A DNA stretch of 64,000 nt from assembly GCA_039591075.1 (NCBI GenBank), contig JBDHEI010000012.1, positions 20,130 through 84,129 of the forward strand, in the 5' to 3' direction. Positions 7,646 through 16,969 of this stretch are shown here, piece by piece (position 1 is the stretch's first letter; each line of letters starts with the position of its first letter). The notes below the pieces were generated by a model. That model was not told the DNA's origin. It made no database searches and saw nothing but the letters and a program-made list of their open reading frames with translations. Origin of the DNA: JAOTVV01 sp039591075 (GTDB taxonomy: Bacteria; Gemmatimonadota; Gemmatimonadetes; Gemmatimonadales; GWC2-71-9). Position numbers and translations under genes: made by a program.

Positions 7646-8908
7646 TCAGTCGAGTCCGGCCGCGATGGTGGAAGCCGCTGGAGGGGCGAGCAGCCTGTCG
7701 TAGCGGAGTTTCAGTGAATCGAACTCGGCACGCCGCGCCTTCGGAACGGGGTCGCCTTCCCCGAAGCGCACGGCCGTTCGCGGGTCGACGTGCCGACCGT
7801 TCTTTAGGAACTCGTAGTGCAGGTGGGGCGCCGTGGCTAGCCCCGACATTCCCACATACCCGATCACCTGGCTCTGCCGCACCCGTGCTCCAGCGTGGAT
7901 GCCCGAGGCCAGGCTGCGCATGTGCGCATAGCGCGTCTCGATACCCTTGGGATGGCGAATCACGACCACGATCCCGTAGCCACCCCAGCGGTTGGCGCGC
8001 ACCACCGTTCCGTCGCCCGTGGCCATGATCGGTGTGCCACTTGCCGCCGAGTAGTCCACCCCAAGATGAGGCCGGCTCTGCTTGAGAATGGGATGGTAGC
8101 GGTTGCGCGAAAACCCCGACGAGATCCTCCGGAACTCGGCGGGGTAGAGCTTGAACGCACGCCGCAGTGAGTGCCCGTCGGCGGAATAGTAGGCGTTGAA
8201 CCCCCGGTCATCGGTCATGACGTAGGCCGAGTTCTCCGCGCCGCGCGTCTCGACCTTGGCTGCGAGAATCCGGCCGAACCGCACGTCCCCGAGATCGGAC
8301 GTGAGACGCTCGTAGGCGATCTCGAAGCCGTCGCCGGGGTAGTTGTCCCGCGTGAAGTCGACCACCCATCCGAACACGCCGTCGGCCAGATCCCAGGTGA
8401 GGCGCGCCCGTTCTGCCGGTGGCAGTACCTCGTCGGGTACCAACCCCTCCACGGTCTCGTACAACGAGGATCGAATCTGGCCCCGGGCGATCTCGGTATT
8501 GACGGTCCAGTAGATCGGCTGGGACTCGCCGAGCCATCCCACGTCCACGTCCCGCTTCAGCCGGAGGATCTGCTCGCTCCCGAGCCGTACCGTCACACGC
8601 TCCGGTGCCGGCTGGTTGAGCACGTACCGAAACGCGAACACCTGGCCCGCGCGGACCCGTCTGGGATCGATGGGCTCGGCTGCCTCGAGGAGTTGCAGGA
8701 GCTCGGGTCCGATGATGTTGTGGCGCGCGAATAGGTGGGAAAGCGTCTCGCTGGACTTGAGCGTATCGCTTCGCTCCTCATAGGCCGTCGAGACAACGAG
8801 CGGCGGTGCAACCGGCAGGTCATCACCGCCGAAGACGCTCGTCCCGATGCGAACGAGCGCGATGCCGGCGGCGAGCCCGCCGGCGACGCGAAGCGCGCGC
8901 TGGTGCAT
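7646..8908 (-). CDS. M23-family (LytM/MepM-type) murein endopeptidase
   Basis: The 420-residue protein has a basic N-terminus and one hydrophobic anchor (about 8-26), then a LysM/OapA-like region (SDTLKSSETLSHLFARHNI). The C-terminal M23 domain has zinc ligands visible in HLGVDYSA and HLHYEF plus the RYAHMRSL segment, so it looks catalytically complete. The family cleaves peptidoglycan cross-links in the periplasm or activates amidases at the septum. Its ATG overlaps the ftsZ stop (TGATG), placing a wall hydrolase as the last gene of the division cluster. Confidence 0.92.
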   Translation of the reverse strand: MHQRALRVAGGLAAGIALVRIGTSVFGGDDLPVAPPLVVSTAYEERSDTLKSSETLSHLFARHNIIGPELLQLLEAAEPIDPRRVRAGQVFAFRYVLNQPAPERVTVRLGSEQILRLKRDVDVGWLGESQPIYWTVNTEIARGQIRSSLYETVEGLVPDEVLPPAERARLTWDLADGVFGWVVDFTRDNYPGDGFEIAYERLTSDLGDVRFGRILAAKVETRGAENSAYVMTDDRGFNAYYSADGHSLRRAFKLYPAEFRRISSGFSRNRYHPILKQSRPHLGVDYSAASGTPIMATGDGTVVRANRWGGYGIVVVIRHPKGIETRYAHMRSLASGIHAGARVRQSQVIGYVGMSGLATAPHLHYEFLKNGRHVDPRTAVRFGEGDPVPKARRAEFDSLKLRYDRLLAPPAASTIAAGLD

Positions 8909-10044
8909 CAGTCCATCTGGCGCCGGATGAACGTCGGGATCTCCATCTCTCCCACCTCGGCGTCGGGAACGGGTGGCGTCGGGCTGGTTGGCTGCAACGG
9001 CGTGGAGACGCGCTGCGGTCGCTGCGGGAACGGGAGCACGCCGGGCAGCCCGGCTCGGCCGAAGGGTCCCTCCTGCTGGGTGACGACCTTGTCGAACCCC
9101 GTGGCGATCACGGTCACCCGCACCTCACCCGCCATTGCCGGATCGTGCACCGCCCCGAAGATGATCTCCGCCTGATCGCCCGCCGCATCGTGGATGATCT
9201 CGCTGATCTGATTCACCTCGCCCAACGTGAGGTCTTCGCCACCATTGATGTTCACCAGCACGCCGGTCGACCCGCCGATCGAGACGTTGTCCAGCAGCGG
9301 GCTCGTGATGGCCTGCTGCGCCGCCTCGATGGCCCGGTCCTCACCGCGCCCGACCCCCGTGCCCATGAGGGCGGAGCCGCCATTCTGCATCACCGTACGG
9401 ACGTCGGCGAAATCCACGTTCACAAGGCCAGTGATGCTGATGAGGGTCGAGATCCCCTGGGTCGCATGCAACAAGACTTCATCGGCCTTCTTGAGGGCCT
9501 CCTGGAACGGGACGTTCTTGCCCACCACCGCGAGCAACCGCTCGTTGGGCACCACGATCATCGTGTCGACGTGTTTCCGCATTTCGGCAATGCCGATTTC
9601 GGCCTGCCGCATCCGCTTCCGGCCCTCGAACAGGAACGGCTTGGTCACGATCCCGACCGTCAGGGCCCCCACGTCGCGGGCCAGCTGTGCCACGATCGGC
9701 GCCGCTCCAGTGCCAGTTCCGCCACCCATACCGCAGGTGACGAACACGAGGTCGGCACCTTCCAGCACGTGCAGCACGTCGTCGCGATTCTCCTCGATCG
9801 CCTGTCGGCCGATCTCCGGACGGGCACCGGCGCCAAGACCCCGGGTCAGCTTCTTGCCGATCTGGGTCTTGATGTCCGCTCTGTTGTGGAGGAGTGCCTG
9901 CGCGTCCGTGTTGACGGAGATGAACTCCACCCCGGAAAGGCGCTCTTCGATCATCCGGTTCACGGCGTTGCCTCCACCCCCGCCGATCCCTGCCACCTTC
10001 ATGCGGGCGTTCTTCGCGATCGATTCCTCGAGTTCGAAGACCAT
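8908..10044 (-). CDS. ftsZ: Cell division protein FtsZ
   Basis: The 378-residue tubulin homologue has the GGGTGTG signature at 107-113, the N-terminal GIGGGGGNAVNRM nucleotide loop and the T7 region NVDFADVRTVM. A proline-rich linker precedes a short C-terminal tail, IPTFIRR (369-375), the site that normally binds FtsA. The ATG at 10044 has GAGGA five bases upstream. The frame stays open beyond it into ftsA, but that part does not look like FtsZ. FtsZ polymerises with GTP to build the division ring. ftsA ends 23 bases upstream. Confidence 0.98.
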   Translation of the reverse strand: MVFELEESIAKNARMKVAGIGGGGGNAVNRMIEERLSGVEFISVNTDAQALLHNRADIKTQIGKKLTRGLGAGARPEIGRQAIEENRDDVLHVLEGADLVFVTCGMGGGTGTGAAPIVAQLARDVGALTVGIVTKPFLFEGRKRMRQAEIGIAEMRKHVDTMIVVPNERLLAVVGKNVPFQEALKKADEVLLHATQGISTLISITGLVNVDFADVRTVMQNGGSALMGTGVGRGEDRAIEAAQQAITSPLLDNVSIGGSTGVLVNINGGEDLTLGEVNQISEIIHDAAGDQAEIIFGAVHDPAMAGEVRVTVIATGFDKVVTQQEGPFGRAGLPGVLPFPQRPQRVSTPLQPTSPTPPVPDAEVGEMEIPTFIRRQMD

Positions 10045-10067
10045 GCGTTCCTCGTTGTCGCCTGTGG

Positions 10068-11297
10068 CTAAAAGAACTCCTGCAGCCAACGCTTCACCGG
10101 ACCCAAGACCTTGTCCACGGTGGTGTCTCCCGCGGTGTCCCCCAGGGAACGACGCATCCCGTAGAGGGCCAACCCTACCGGCACCGCGTACCGCGGAGCC
10201 TGCACGCTGTCGACCAATCCCTTGATGCCGCGCTCCGGCACGCCTTTGCGCACCGGCATCGCGAACACCTCTCGTCCGAGCTCCACGATCCCAGCCATGT
10301 GCGCGCCGCCACCTGTCAGCACCACTCCGGCAGCGAGCCGCCCGGCATACCCCGCCTGGCCAATCTGATCGAGCACCCGACCGAAGATCTCGTCCAGCCG
10401 CTGATGAACGATGTGCGCCACCAACTCCCGTTTGGCGTGCCGCGCCCCCTGCCCCGGCGTACCCGGCAACTCGATCATCTCGTCCGGGTCGACCAGGGGA
10501 GTGTACGCGACACCCCACCGTTCCTTCAAGCGTTCCGCGTCGGTCTGCGTGACGCTCAACCCGTGGACCAGGTCGCTCGTCACGTACGCGCCCGCGCACC
10601 GATCCGACGACAGGTGCCTCAGCTTGTGGTCATGGAAGATAGCAACGGTGGTCGAGCCACCGCCAAGCTCCACCAGGGCACAGCCGAGTTCCTTCTCTTC
10701 GTCGGTCAGCACCGCTTGCGCCGCCGCGAGCGGCTCGAGCACCAGCTCGTGCACCGGGTACCCGGCACGCTCGACCGCCTTGCGGAGGTTCTGTGCCGAC
10801 TGCTTGTGCACAGCCATGATCCGCATCTCGACCTCGAGCCGCATGCCGGTCATCCCGACGGGATCGTTGATGCCCCCCTGCTTGTCGAGTGTATACTCCT
10901 GGGGGATCGGAAGCAGCAGCGCGTGCTCGTCGCCGAGGCTCACGCTCAGCGCGACTTCGTGCACCCGCTTCACGTCCGCCGCCTTGACCTCGCTCCCGGT
11001 CACGGCCACCAGGCCCTTGGTCACTTGGGTCCGCACGTTCTCGGCGGCGACGCCGCAGTAGACGCCGGTGACCTTGGCTCCCGCCATCCGTTCGGCGTCC
11101 CGCACCGCGCTCCCCACCGCTCGCGTGGTCTCGTCGATGTCGCGCACCACGCCGCGCCGAACGCCGGTCGTGCGCGCGAGACCCACGCCGAGGATCTTCG
11201 TCGACGCCGACCGCCCCTCGCCCGCGACCTCCGCGATCACGGCGCAGGTCTTCGTGCTGCCGATGTCCAGCCCGGCGACTACCGATTCACGCTTCAC
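10068..11297 (-). CDS. ftsA: Cell division protein FtsA
   Basis: The 409-residue actin-fold ATPase shows phosphate 1 GLDIGSTKTCAVIAEV, phosphate 2 VELGGGSTTVAIF and the adenosine motif LTGGGAHMAGIVEL. It ends in an amphipathic PVKRWLQEFF, the membrane-targeting helix. FtsA tethers FtsZ filaments to the inner membrane. The GTG at 11297 is preferred: GGGGGAG precedes it and it forms a GTGA overlap with the ftsQ stop. The 1C domain is recognisable between about residues 85 and 165. The gene is intact. Confidence 0.97.
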   Translation of the reverse strand: MKRESVVAGLDIGSTKTCAVIAEVAGEGRSASTKILGVGLARTTGVRRGVVRDIDETTRAVGSAVRDAERMAGAKVTGVYCGVAAENVRTQVTKGLVAVTGSEVKAADVKRVHEVALSVSLGDEHALLLPIPQEYTLDKQGGINDPVGMTGMRLEVEMRIMAVHKQSAQNLRKAVERAGYPVHELVLEPLAAAQAVLTDEEKELGCALVELGGGSTTVAIFHDHKLRHLSSDRCAGAYVTSDLVHGLSVTQTDAERLKERWGVAYTPLVDPDEMIELPGTPGQGARHAKRELVAHIVHQRLDEIFGRVLDQIGQAGYAGRLAAGVVLTGGGAHMAGIVELGREVFAMPVRKGVPERGIKGLVDSVQAPRYAVPVGLALYGMRRSLGDTAGDTTVDKVLGPVKRWLQEFF

Positions 11298-11974
11298 GCT
11301 CTCCCCCGACGTACGACGACCCATCCCTCGAACCGGGCATCGAGCTCCCGAAACGGGATCTCCTGCTGCGTGAGGTGCAGTCGGACGGCTCGCACGGCTC
11401 TAATATCGTCCTCGACCGCGCCCGAGCCCAACAGGACGCGCCGAGTGCCCACCTCCAGAATAACGGATTCGTCGCGACCGCGCCGGGCGGCATCTACCTG
11501 CTCGAACAGCGTCGCATCGGCCCGACGCACCAACGTGAGGATCCGCGTGAGCACCGAATCCGGTCGCTCGACGATCGGGAGATCGAACCCCGTCGCCGCG
11601 GCGTCGTAGGGAAGCGGATGCCCCGCGCCGTCGAGCGGAATGAGCCCACCGCCCCCGCGCGCAAACGCGACCGGCAGTTCCTCGACGACCGTGATGCGGA
11701 GCGTCGCCGGGAGGCGCCGCGCCGCGGTGGCCCGCACGATCCCAGGTACCGATTCGGCCCGCTGTTCCAGGTCACCGAGCGGATCGAACAAGTTGAGGTC
11801 GGACGGAAGCCCGAGGCCGGCAAGCACGCGCTCCGGGGCCAGATACCGCACGCCGACCAGCTCGACCTGGCGCACCCGGAAGAAGTCGATCTGCCGTAGC
11901 CCTAGCGGCAACAACACGTACGCCAGCACCACCGTCCCGAGGACGACCGCGAGCAGGGCGACACGCCGCTTCAT
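11294..11974 (-). CDS. ftsQ: Cell division protein FtsQ (POTRA domain)
   Basis: The 226-residue bitopic protein has a short basic cytoplasmic tail, one transmembrane helix (about 5-25) and a periplasmic POTRA domain beginning FFRVRQVELVGVRYL. The FtsQ beta domain follows (ATLRITVVEELPVAFA). FtsQ links early division proteins with the FtsB/FtsL septal complex. It overlaps murC at its start (ATGA) and ftsA at its end (GTGA). murB and ddl, which often stand between murC and ftsQ, are absent here. Sequence conservation is low, as usual for FtsQ, so the call relies on architecture plus position. Confidence 0.9.
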   Translation of the reverse strand: MKRRVALLAVVLGTVVLAYVLLPLGLRQIDFFRVRQVELVGVRYLAPERVLAGLGLPSDLNLFDPLGDLEQRAESVPGIVRATAARRLPATLRITVVEELPVAFARGGGGLIPLDGAGHPLPYDAAATGFDLPIVERPDSVLTRILTLVRRADATLFEQVDAARRGRDESVILEVGTRRVLLGSGAVEDDIRAVRAVRLHLTQQEIPFRELDARFEGWVVVRRGRA

Positions 11975-13350
11975 GCTGCCGCGCCGCTGAGCTGCCGCAT
12001 CAGCTCTCGACCCACGTCGGTGATGTCACCGGCCCCCAACGTCACCACAACATCCCCGTCGGCCACCAGTGCGGCCACGCGGTCGGTCACGTTTCCGCGG
12101 ACGGGTACCCACTCCACCACCGCGCCGGCCATGCGGGCCGCCTCTGCCACCACTTCACCTGTCACCCCGGGAATCGGCTGCTCGCGGGCCGGATAGATCT
12201 CGGTCACGACCGCCCGGTCAGCCATCGCGAGCGCAATGCCCATGGCCTGCCCCAGGTCGCGGGTCCGCGAGAAGAGATGGGGCTGGAAGACGGCGACGAG
12301 CCGGGCGTCGGGATACCGCTGCCGCATCGCCCCCAGGGTTGCCGCCACCTCGGAGGGGTGATGCGCGTAGTCGTCCACGATGGTCACCCCTCGAACGGTA
12401 CCCAGCAGCTCGAACCGCCGTCCCACCCCGGCGAATCCTGACAGCCCATCGACGGACGCGTCCACGTCGGCTCCGATGGCCAGGGCCGCCCCGACAGCCA
12501 TCGCGGCGTTTCGGAGGTTGTGCAGACCAGGCACGCGAAGCTCGAGCCGCACGGTGTTTCCGTCGGGCAGCGTCAACACCGCAGCATTCCGTTTCGGCTC
12601 GCGCACCACATCGGTGAGCCGGAGATCCGCATGCTTGGCCAACCCCACAGTCCACACCGGGACCGCGATCGCATCGCCGACTCGCTTCGCCCCGCCGTCA
12701 TCGGCCCCCACCAGCACTCGCTCCGCCCGTCCGGCGAACCGGATGAACGCCTCCTCCAAGGCCTCCAACGAGCCATAGCACTCCAGGTGATCGGCCTCGA
12801 CGTTGTTCACCAGAGCGACGGTGGGCGTGAGCTCGAGGAAGGAGCGATCGTATTCGTCTGCCTCGACGACGAAGAGCGCGTCACCCCCGAACCGGACGTT
12901 CCCCTCCCACGCATTGACGCGCCCTCCCACGAGCGCTGTCGGGTTTCGCCCGGCCGCGGTGAGCGCCTCGGTGACCATCGCCGTGGTCGTCGTCTTACCG
13001 TGCGTGCCGGCCACCCCGATCACCTTCCCCCCCTCGACCACCGCCGAGAGCGCGTGCGCCCTGGTCATCACCGGCAGGCCGGCGGCCCGCGCAGCGGCGA
13101 CCTCCGGATGACCGGCGGCAACCGCAGCGGTGTAAACCAATGCGCGAGAGTCGCTTACGTGGCTTGGATCGTGGCCCGACAGCACCTCGGCCCCCTGCCG
13201 CCGCAACTCGTCGGCGGCTTCGGGATGAACGTCACAGCCGGAGACGGCAACCCCGCGGCGCAGGGCGACGAGTGCCAGCGCACTCATCCCAGCGCCCGCT
13301 ATCCCCATGAAATGGATGGGTCGGGGATCGTCAGGGGCAAAAAGGTGCAT
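11971..13350 (-). CDS. murC: UDP-N-acetylmuramate--L-alanine ligase
   Basis: The 459-residue Mur ligase has an N-terminal nucleotide-binding loop (HFMGIAGAGMSALA), the ATP site GTHGKTTT (115-122), the central-domain VEADEYDRSFL and the MurC-type VDDYAHHPSEV. It adds L-alanine to UDP-MurNAc, the first step of the peptide stem, in the cytoplasm. It is the first gene after a 51-nt gap in the cluster, and a promoter-like sequence lies just before its ATG. There is no Shine-Dalgarno sequence, so it may start a separate murC-ftsQ-ftsA-ftsZ transcript. Confidence 0.97.
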   Translation of the reverse strand: MHLFAPDDPRPIHFMGIAGAGMSALALVALRRGVAVSGCDVHPEAADELRRQGAEVLSGHDPSHVSDSRALVYTAAVAAGHPEVAAARAAGLPVMTRAHALSAVVEGGKVIGVAGTHGKTTTTAMVTEALTAAGRNPTALVGGRVNAWEGNVRFGGDALFVVEADEYDRSFLELTPTVALVNNVEADHLECYGSLEALEEAFIRFAGRAERVLVGADDGGAKRVGDAIAVPVWTVGLAKHADLRLTDVVREPKRNAAVLTLPDGNTVRLELRVPGLHNLRNAAMAVGAALAIGADVDASVDGLSGFAGVGRRFELLGTVRGVTIVDDYAHHPSEVAATLGAMRQRYPDARLVAVFQPHLFSRTRDLGQAMGIALAMADRAVVTEIYPAREQPIPGVTGEVVAEAARMAGAVVEWVPVRGNVTDRVAALVADGDVVVTLGAGDITDVGRELMRQLSGAAA

Positions 13351-13362
13351 CGGTGGGCAGCT

Positions 13363-13390
13363 AATATAAGGCGATCGCGAAAGTTGCGAA
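13363..13390 (-). promoter_or_regulatory. Candidate promoter for murC-ftsQ-ftsA-ftsZ
   Basis: On the minus strand TTCGCA (13385-13390) and TATATT (13363-13368) are 16 bp apart in the only AT-rich patch of the murG-murC gap. The -10 is identical to that of arsR. Twelve bases separate it from the murC ATG, leaving room for a leader of only about five bases and no ribosome-binding site. It would give ftsZ a supply of transcript independent of the upstream dcw genes. Confidence 0.5.
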
Positions 13391-13401
13391 AGGTACTGGA
13401 C

Positions 13402-14496
13402 TTAGCTCACTAGGGACAGGATGTGGCGGGCGATGTTTTGGGCTGCTTTCGGGTACCCTCGGGCCCGTGCCGCGGCCTCCATCCGGGACCGGTCGGCGGG
13501 GGAATCGAGGAGCTGACGAACGGTGCGCGCGAGCGCTTTGGGACCAAGGTGGTCCTGGCCAAGGTGCACGGCCGCCCCCGCCTGAGCTAGCGCCTCGGCG
13601 TTTCTGGCCTGGTGGCTGCTGGCGGCGGTCGGCAGCGGAACTAGCACGGACGGCAGTCCCCAGGCACACAGCTCTGCGGTCGTCATCGCCCCCGCTCGGG
13701 CCACCACGAGATCCGCCGCCGCGTAAGCATCCGCCACGGGGTCCCAAAATGGCCGCACGATGCAATCGGGCTCCCGGTGATGGGCGCGAAACTCATCGTA
13801 CATCGCTGGCCCGGTGCTCCATAGCACACCGCAGCCCCGGAACGCCCCGCTTCTCACGGCGCCCGCCACGGCCTCGTTGACGGCCCTGGCTCCCTGGCTC
13901 CCCCCCATGACGAACACCACCGGGGCATCGGCCGGCAGGCCGAGCCGCGTCTTGGCCTCGGCCCGGTCGGGCCGTGGGTCGAGCGGCGGTACGATGGGGT
14001 TGCCGTACTGGCACACCTCCGTGCGGCGGCCTGGGCGGAGATGGAGCCGGGCTTCCGGATACCCCAGGTGAACCTGCCGGGCTCGGCTGGCGAGCCACCG
14101 CGTCGTGAGGCCCGGAAAGGCGTTCTGCTCCTGAAGCACCAGCGGCACCCCACGCCGCATGGCCTGCCACAGGATGGGCCCGGACGCGTAGCCTCCGGTC
14201 CCCACCGCCACCGCCGGCTGCTCCGCCGCCAACAGCCGCGCGCCGGACCTGAGCAGTCGGGCGAGAATCAGTGGCCAGCGCAGATTCCGCCACCAGGCAC
14301 GACGGTAGAGCGGCTCGGCCGGAAGGAGGTGGTAGCGGAAGGGGCGCGTCGGGAGAATGCGGGCTTCGACACCGCGCGCTGCCCCCACCAGCACCGGCTC
14401 GACGTCCTTGGCTTCGGCGCGCAGCGCGTCGGCGAGGGCAAGTGCGGGCATCAAATGGCCACCCGTTCCGCCCCCCGCGATCAGCACCCGGATCAC
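13402..14496 (-). CDS. murG: UDP-GlcNAc:undecaprenyl-PP-MurNAc-pentapeptide GlcNAc transferase MurG
   Basis: The 364-residue GT28 glycosyltransferase begins VIRVLIAGGGTGGHL, with the family GGTGGH loop at residues 9-14. It contains LQEQNAFPGLTTRWLA and the acceptor/donor site segments VVARAGAMTTAELCAWG and VLVPLPTAASSHQ. MurG converts lipid I to lipid II on the cytoplasmic membrane face. The GTG at 14496 is chosen because it makes a GTGA overlap with the ftsW stop; the frame is open far upstream but that part is antisense-like, low-complexity sequence. It is the last gene before the 51-nt break in the cluster. Confidence 0.97.
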   Translation of the reverse strand: MIRVLIAGGGTGGHLMPALALADALRAEAKDVEPVLVGAARGVEARILPTRPFRYHLLPAEPLYRRAWWRNLRWPLILARLLRSGARLLAAEQPAVAVGTGGYASGPILWQAMRRGVPLVLQEQNAFPGLTTRWLASRARQVHLGYPEARLHLRPGRRTEVCQYGNPIVPPLDPRPDRAEAKTRLGLPADAPVVFVMGGSQGARAVNEAVAGAVRSGAFRGCGVLWSTGPAMYDEFRAHHREPDCIVRPFWDPVADAYAAADLVVARAGAMTTAELCAWGLPSVLVPLPTAASSHQARNAEALAQAGAAVHLGQDHLGPKALARTVRQLLDSPADRSRMEAAARARGYPKAAQNIARHILSLVS

Positions 14497-15626
14497 GCTC
14501 TGGACTCCGCCCGTGAACGCTGGATCGCGATGTTCATGAGCACGCCGGTGGCGAGGAACGACACCAGCAGGGACGACCGGCCGAATGAGATAAACGGCAG
14601 CGAGATCCCGGTCGTTGGCACCACAGCCATCGTCACGCCGATGTGCAGCACGGCGGCCAGCCCGATCATTACGGTGAGCCCGGTAGCGAGGAGCATGCCG
14701 AAGGTGTCCGACGCGCGACGCGCGATCCGGAATCCTAGGATCAGGTAGAGCCCGAAGAGCCCAACCATCACACATACGCCGACGAAGCCCCATTCCTCGC
14801 CGATCGTGCTGAAGATGAAGTCCGAGTATGCGTACTGGAGGTGCCCGAGCTTCTGGAGCCCCTCGCCAAACCCGACCCCGACGGTCCGACCCGCTCCCAT
14901 CCCGATGAGGGACTGATTGATCTGCCAGTTGGCCTCCGCGGCATCGCTGCCGGCGCTCAGGAAGCCGGTAAGCCGAGCCAGACGGTATTGCACCGAGACG
15001 ATCTGGTGCCAGGCGATCGGTACCGCCACCAGGCCGAGCAGGAGGAAGTGCCCAATTCTGGCCCCGGCAGCGAACAGGACGGTCCCGGCGATCACCAGCA
15101 GGATGGCCCCGGTCGAGAGATCGGGTTCGATTACCACGAGGGCCGACAGCGGGACGAGGATGACGAGGAACGGCAGGATCCCTCCGCGGAACCCACGCAA
15201 CTTGTTCCCCTTCCGGGCGGCAAGCATCGCGGTCCACAGCACGACGACGAACTTGGCAGCCTCCGAGGGCTGAATCCTCCACCCGAACACGCTGAACCAG
15301 CGGCGCGCGCCGTTTACCTCGGGCGCCACGGCATGAGTGAACGGCAGGATCAGCACCACGAGCAGGAGCGCTGTGACACCAAGGAACGGCCAGGCGAGCG
15401 GTCGCCACCGGTGATAGTCCACCCTGGCAACGATCACCAACACAATGACACCGACGATCACTCCGAGCAGCTGCTGGCGAGCGAAATGGCTCCCGGCGTA
15501 CCCGTCCTGGACGGCCCAGATGCTCGATGCGCTATACACGACTGCCACCCCGAACACGCCGAGCGTGGCCGCGAGGATCCCCAGCAGACGGCTCTCCCAG
15601 AGATGAGTCTCGTCGCGCGTCACCAT
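14493..15626 (-). CDS. ftsW: SEDS peptidoglycan polymerase FtsW
   Basis: The 377-residue integral membrane protein has about ten hydrophobic segments and SEDS-family signatures: VVYSASSIWA in the first helix, VNGARRWFSVFGWRIQPSEAAK, and VVPTTGISLPFISFGRSSL near the end. With its partner PBP (ftsI in this cluster) it polymerises septal glycan from lipid II. The ATG at 15626 makes a TGATG overlap with the murD stop. Position between murD and murG is the classic one for ftsW rather than rodA. Confidence 0.95.
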   Translation of the reverse strand: MVTRDETHLWESRLLGILAATLGVFGVAVVYSASSIWAVQDGYAGSHFARQQLLGVIVGVIVLVIVARVDYHRWRPLAWPFLGVTALLLVVLILPFTHAVAPEVNGARRWFSVFGWRIQPSEAAKFVVVLWTAMLAARKGNKLRGFRGGILPFLVILVPLSALVVIEPDLSTGAILLVIAGTVLFAAGARIGHFLLLGLVAVPIAWHQIVSVQYRLARLTGFLSAGSDAAEANWQINQSLIGMGAGRTVGVGFGEGLQKLGHLQYAYSDFIFSTIGEEWGFVGVCVMVGLFGLYLILGFRIARRASDTFGMLLATGLTVMIGLAAVLHIGVTMAVVPTTGISLPFISFGRSSLLVSFLATGVLMNIAIQRSRAESRA

Positions 15627-16969
15627 CAGAGTGCCGCCACGAGGGCGCGGAAGCGGTCGCCGCGCTCCTCGAAATTCCTGAACTGATCGAAGCTGGCGCA
15701 CGCCGGAGAGAGCAGCACGGCCCCGCCCTGTGGCACGGCCAGCGCCGCCCGAGACACGGCGTCATCGAATCGCTCCACAGCCTCCACGAGGCCGGTCGAG
15801 CCGAGTTGGCTCGCCAGTTGCGGAGCGGCCTCGCCATACGCGATCACCCGCTGGCACCATGGGCTCAGCGGCGCGGCGAGTGGGGCAAAGGACTCGCCTT
15901 TGGGGTGACCGCCCGCGATGAGAACGTAGGGGCGATCCATGGCGCGCAGCGCGACCCCAGCCGCTGCCACGTTGGTGGCTTTGGAATCGTTGATCCAGGT
16001 GACCGATCCCACGGTCCGCACCGCCTCGAGCCGGTGGGCGGGTGGGCGGAAGCTCTCAATGCCCTTCGCGAGCGCAGCGGGATCGACGCCGGCGGCCCAC
16101 ACCGCCAAGGCGGCGGCAAGCACGTTCTCGACGTTGTGATCCCCAAGGAGCTGCAGGGACGTGCGGGGCACGAGCGCCGTGCCGTCGAGCATCAGATCGC
16201 CGCACGTCCGATCGAGCCAGGCGTCTGCACGCCCCCGCACACTGAAGTTGAGGTGCCGACCGCGGGCGCCGCGTGCAAGCTCGCACACCCCGGCATCGTC
16301 GCCATTCACGACCCACACCGACGCGTCGCTCGCGTTCCGAAACAGGAGTCGTTTGTCGGCGTAGTAGGCCTCCACCGACGAATACCGATCCAGATGGTCC
16401 GGCGCGAGGTTGGTGAGCACACCGATCGCGGGCACGAGATGGGGCGAGTCGTGCAGCTGGAAAGACGAGACCTCGACGGCGATCCACATCGGGCGCTGCG
16501 GATCATCGACGAGATCGGTGAGCGGGCGGCCGATGTTCCCTGCGGCGGTCGACGGAACCCCCGCCTCACTCAGGAGGTGCGCCACGCAGCGCGTGGTGGT
16601 CGTCTTGCCGTTGGTTCCCGTCACAACGATGAGACTCGCATCGGTCAGCGCCCGCGCCCCGAGGTCCAGCTCGGCCACAATCTCTACGCCCGCGGCGCGG
16701 GCGGCGGCGATCGGAGGCGCGTCGGGAGGAACGCCCGGCGACACAATCACCGCCCGTGCGCGCCCAATGCGGCCCAGGTCGTGGCGGCCGAGCTCCACCG
16801 TGACGGTGGGTGGGAGCCGATGCACGGCCTCCTCGAGCGCCGGCGTGCGGGTGGTGTCGGAGGCGTACACCGAGAGCCCCCGGCTCGCCAACCACGTGCT
16901 CGCGGCGATCCCGCTCCTTCCCAGCCCCACGACCGCCACCTCCCCATGACGCCAGGCCTCAGGAATCAT
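15626..16969 (-). CDS. murD: UDP-N-acetylmuramoyl-L-alanine--D-glutamate ligase
   Basis: The 447-residue Mur ligase has an N-terminal Rossmann loop (VAVVGLGRSGIAAS), the ATP site GTNGKTTT (118-125), LTNLAPDHLDRY and the C-terminal WINDSKATNVAA, a MurD hallmark. It adds D-glutamate to UDP-MurNAc-L-Ala. The ATG at 16969 forms an ATGA overlap with mraY. The same frame continues open through mraY to 18256, but that extension has no ligase character. All catalytic segments are present. Confidence 0.97.
   Translation of the reverse strand: MIPEAWRHGEVAVVGLGRSGIAASTWLASRGLSVYASDTTRTPALEEAVHRLPPTVTVELGRHDLGRIGRARAVIVSPGVPPDAPPIAAARAAGVEIVAELDLGARALTDASLIVVTGTNGKTTTTRCVAHLLSEAGVPSTAAGNIGRPLTDLVDDPQRPMWIAVEVSSFQLHDSPHLVPAIGVLTNLAPDHLDRYSSVEAYYADKRLLFRNASDASVWVVNGDDAGVCELARGARGRHLNFSVRGRADAWLDRTCGDLMLDGTALVPRTSLQLLGDHNVENVLAAALAVWAAGVDPAALAKGIESFRPPAHRLEAVRTVGSVTWINDSKATNVAAAGVALRAMDRPYVLIAGGHPKGESFAPLAAPLSPWCQRVIAYGEAAPQLASQLGSTGLVEAVERFDDAVSRAALAVPQGGAVLLSPACASFDQFRNFEERGDRFRALVAAL

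Noticed and set aside
14497..15408. Upstream extension of the murG frame by about 300 codons
   Set aside because: It overlaps ftsW out of frame, is low-complexity, and the GTG at 14496 with its GTGA overlap begins MurG exactly.
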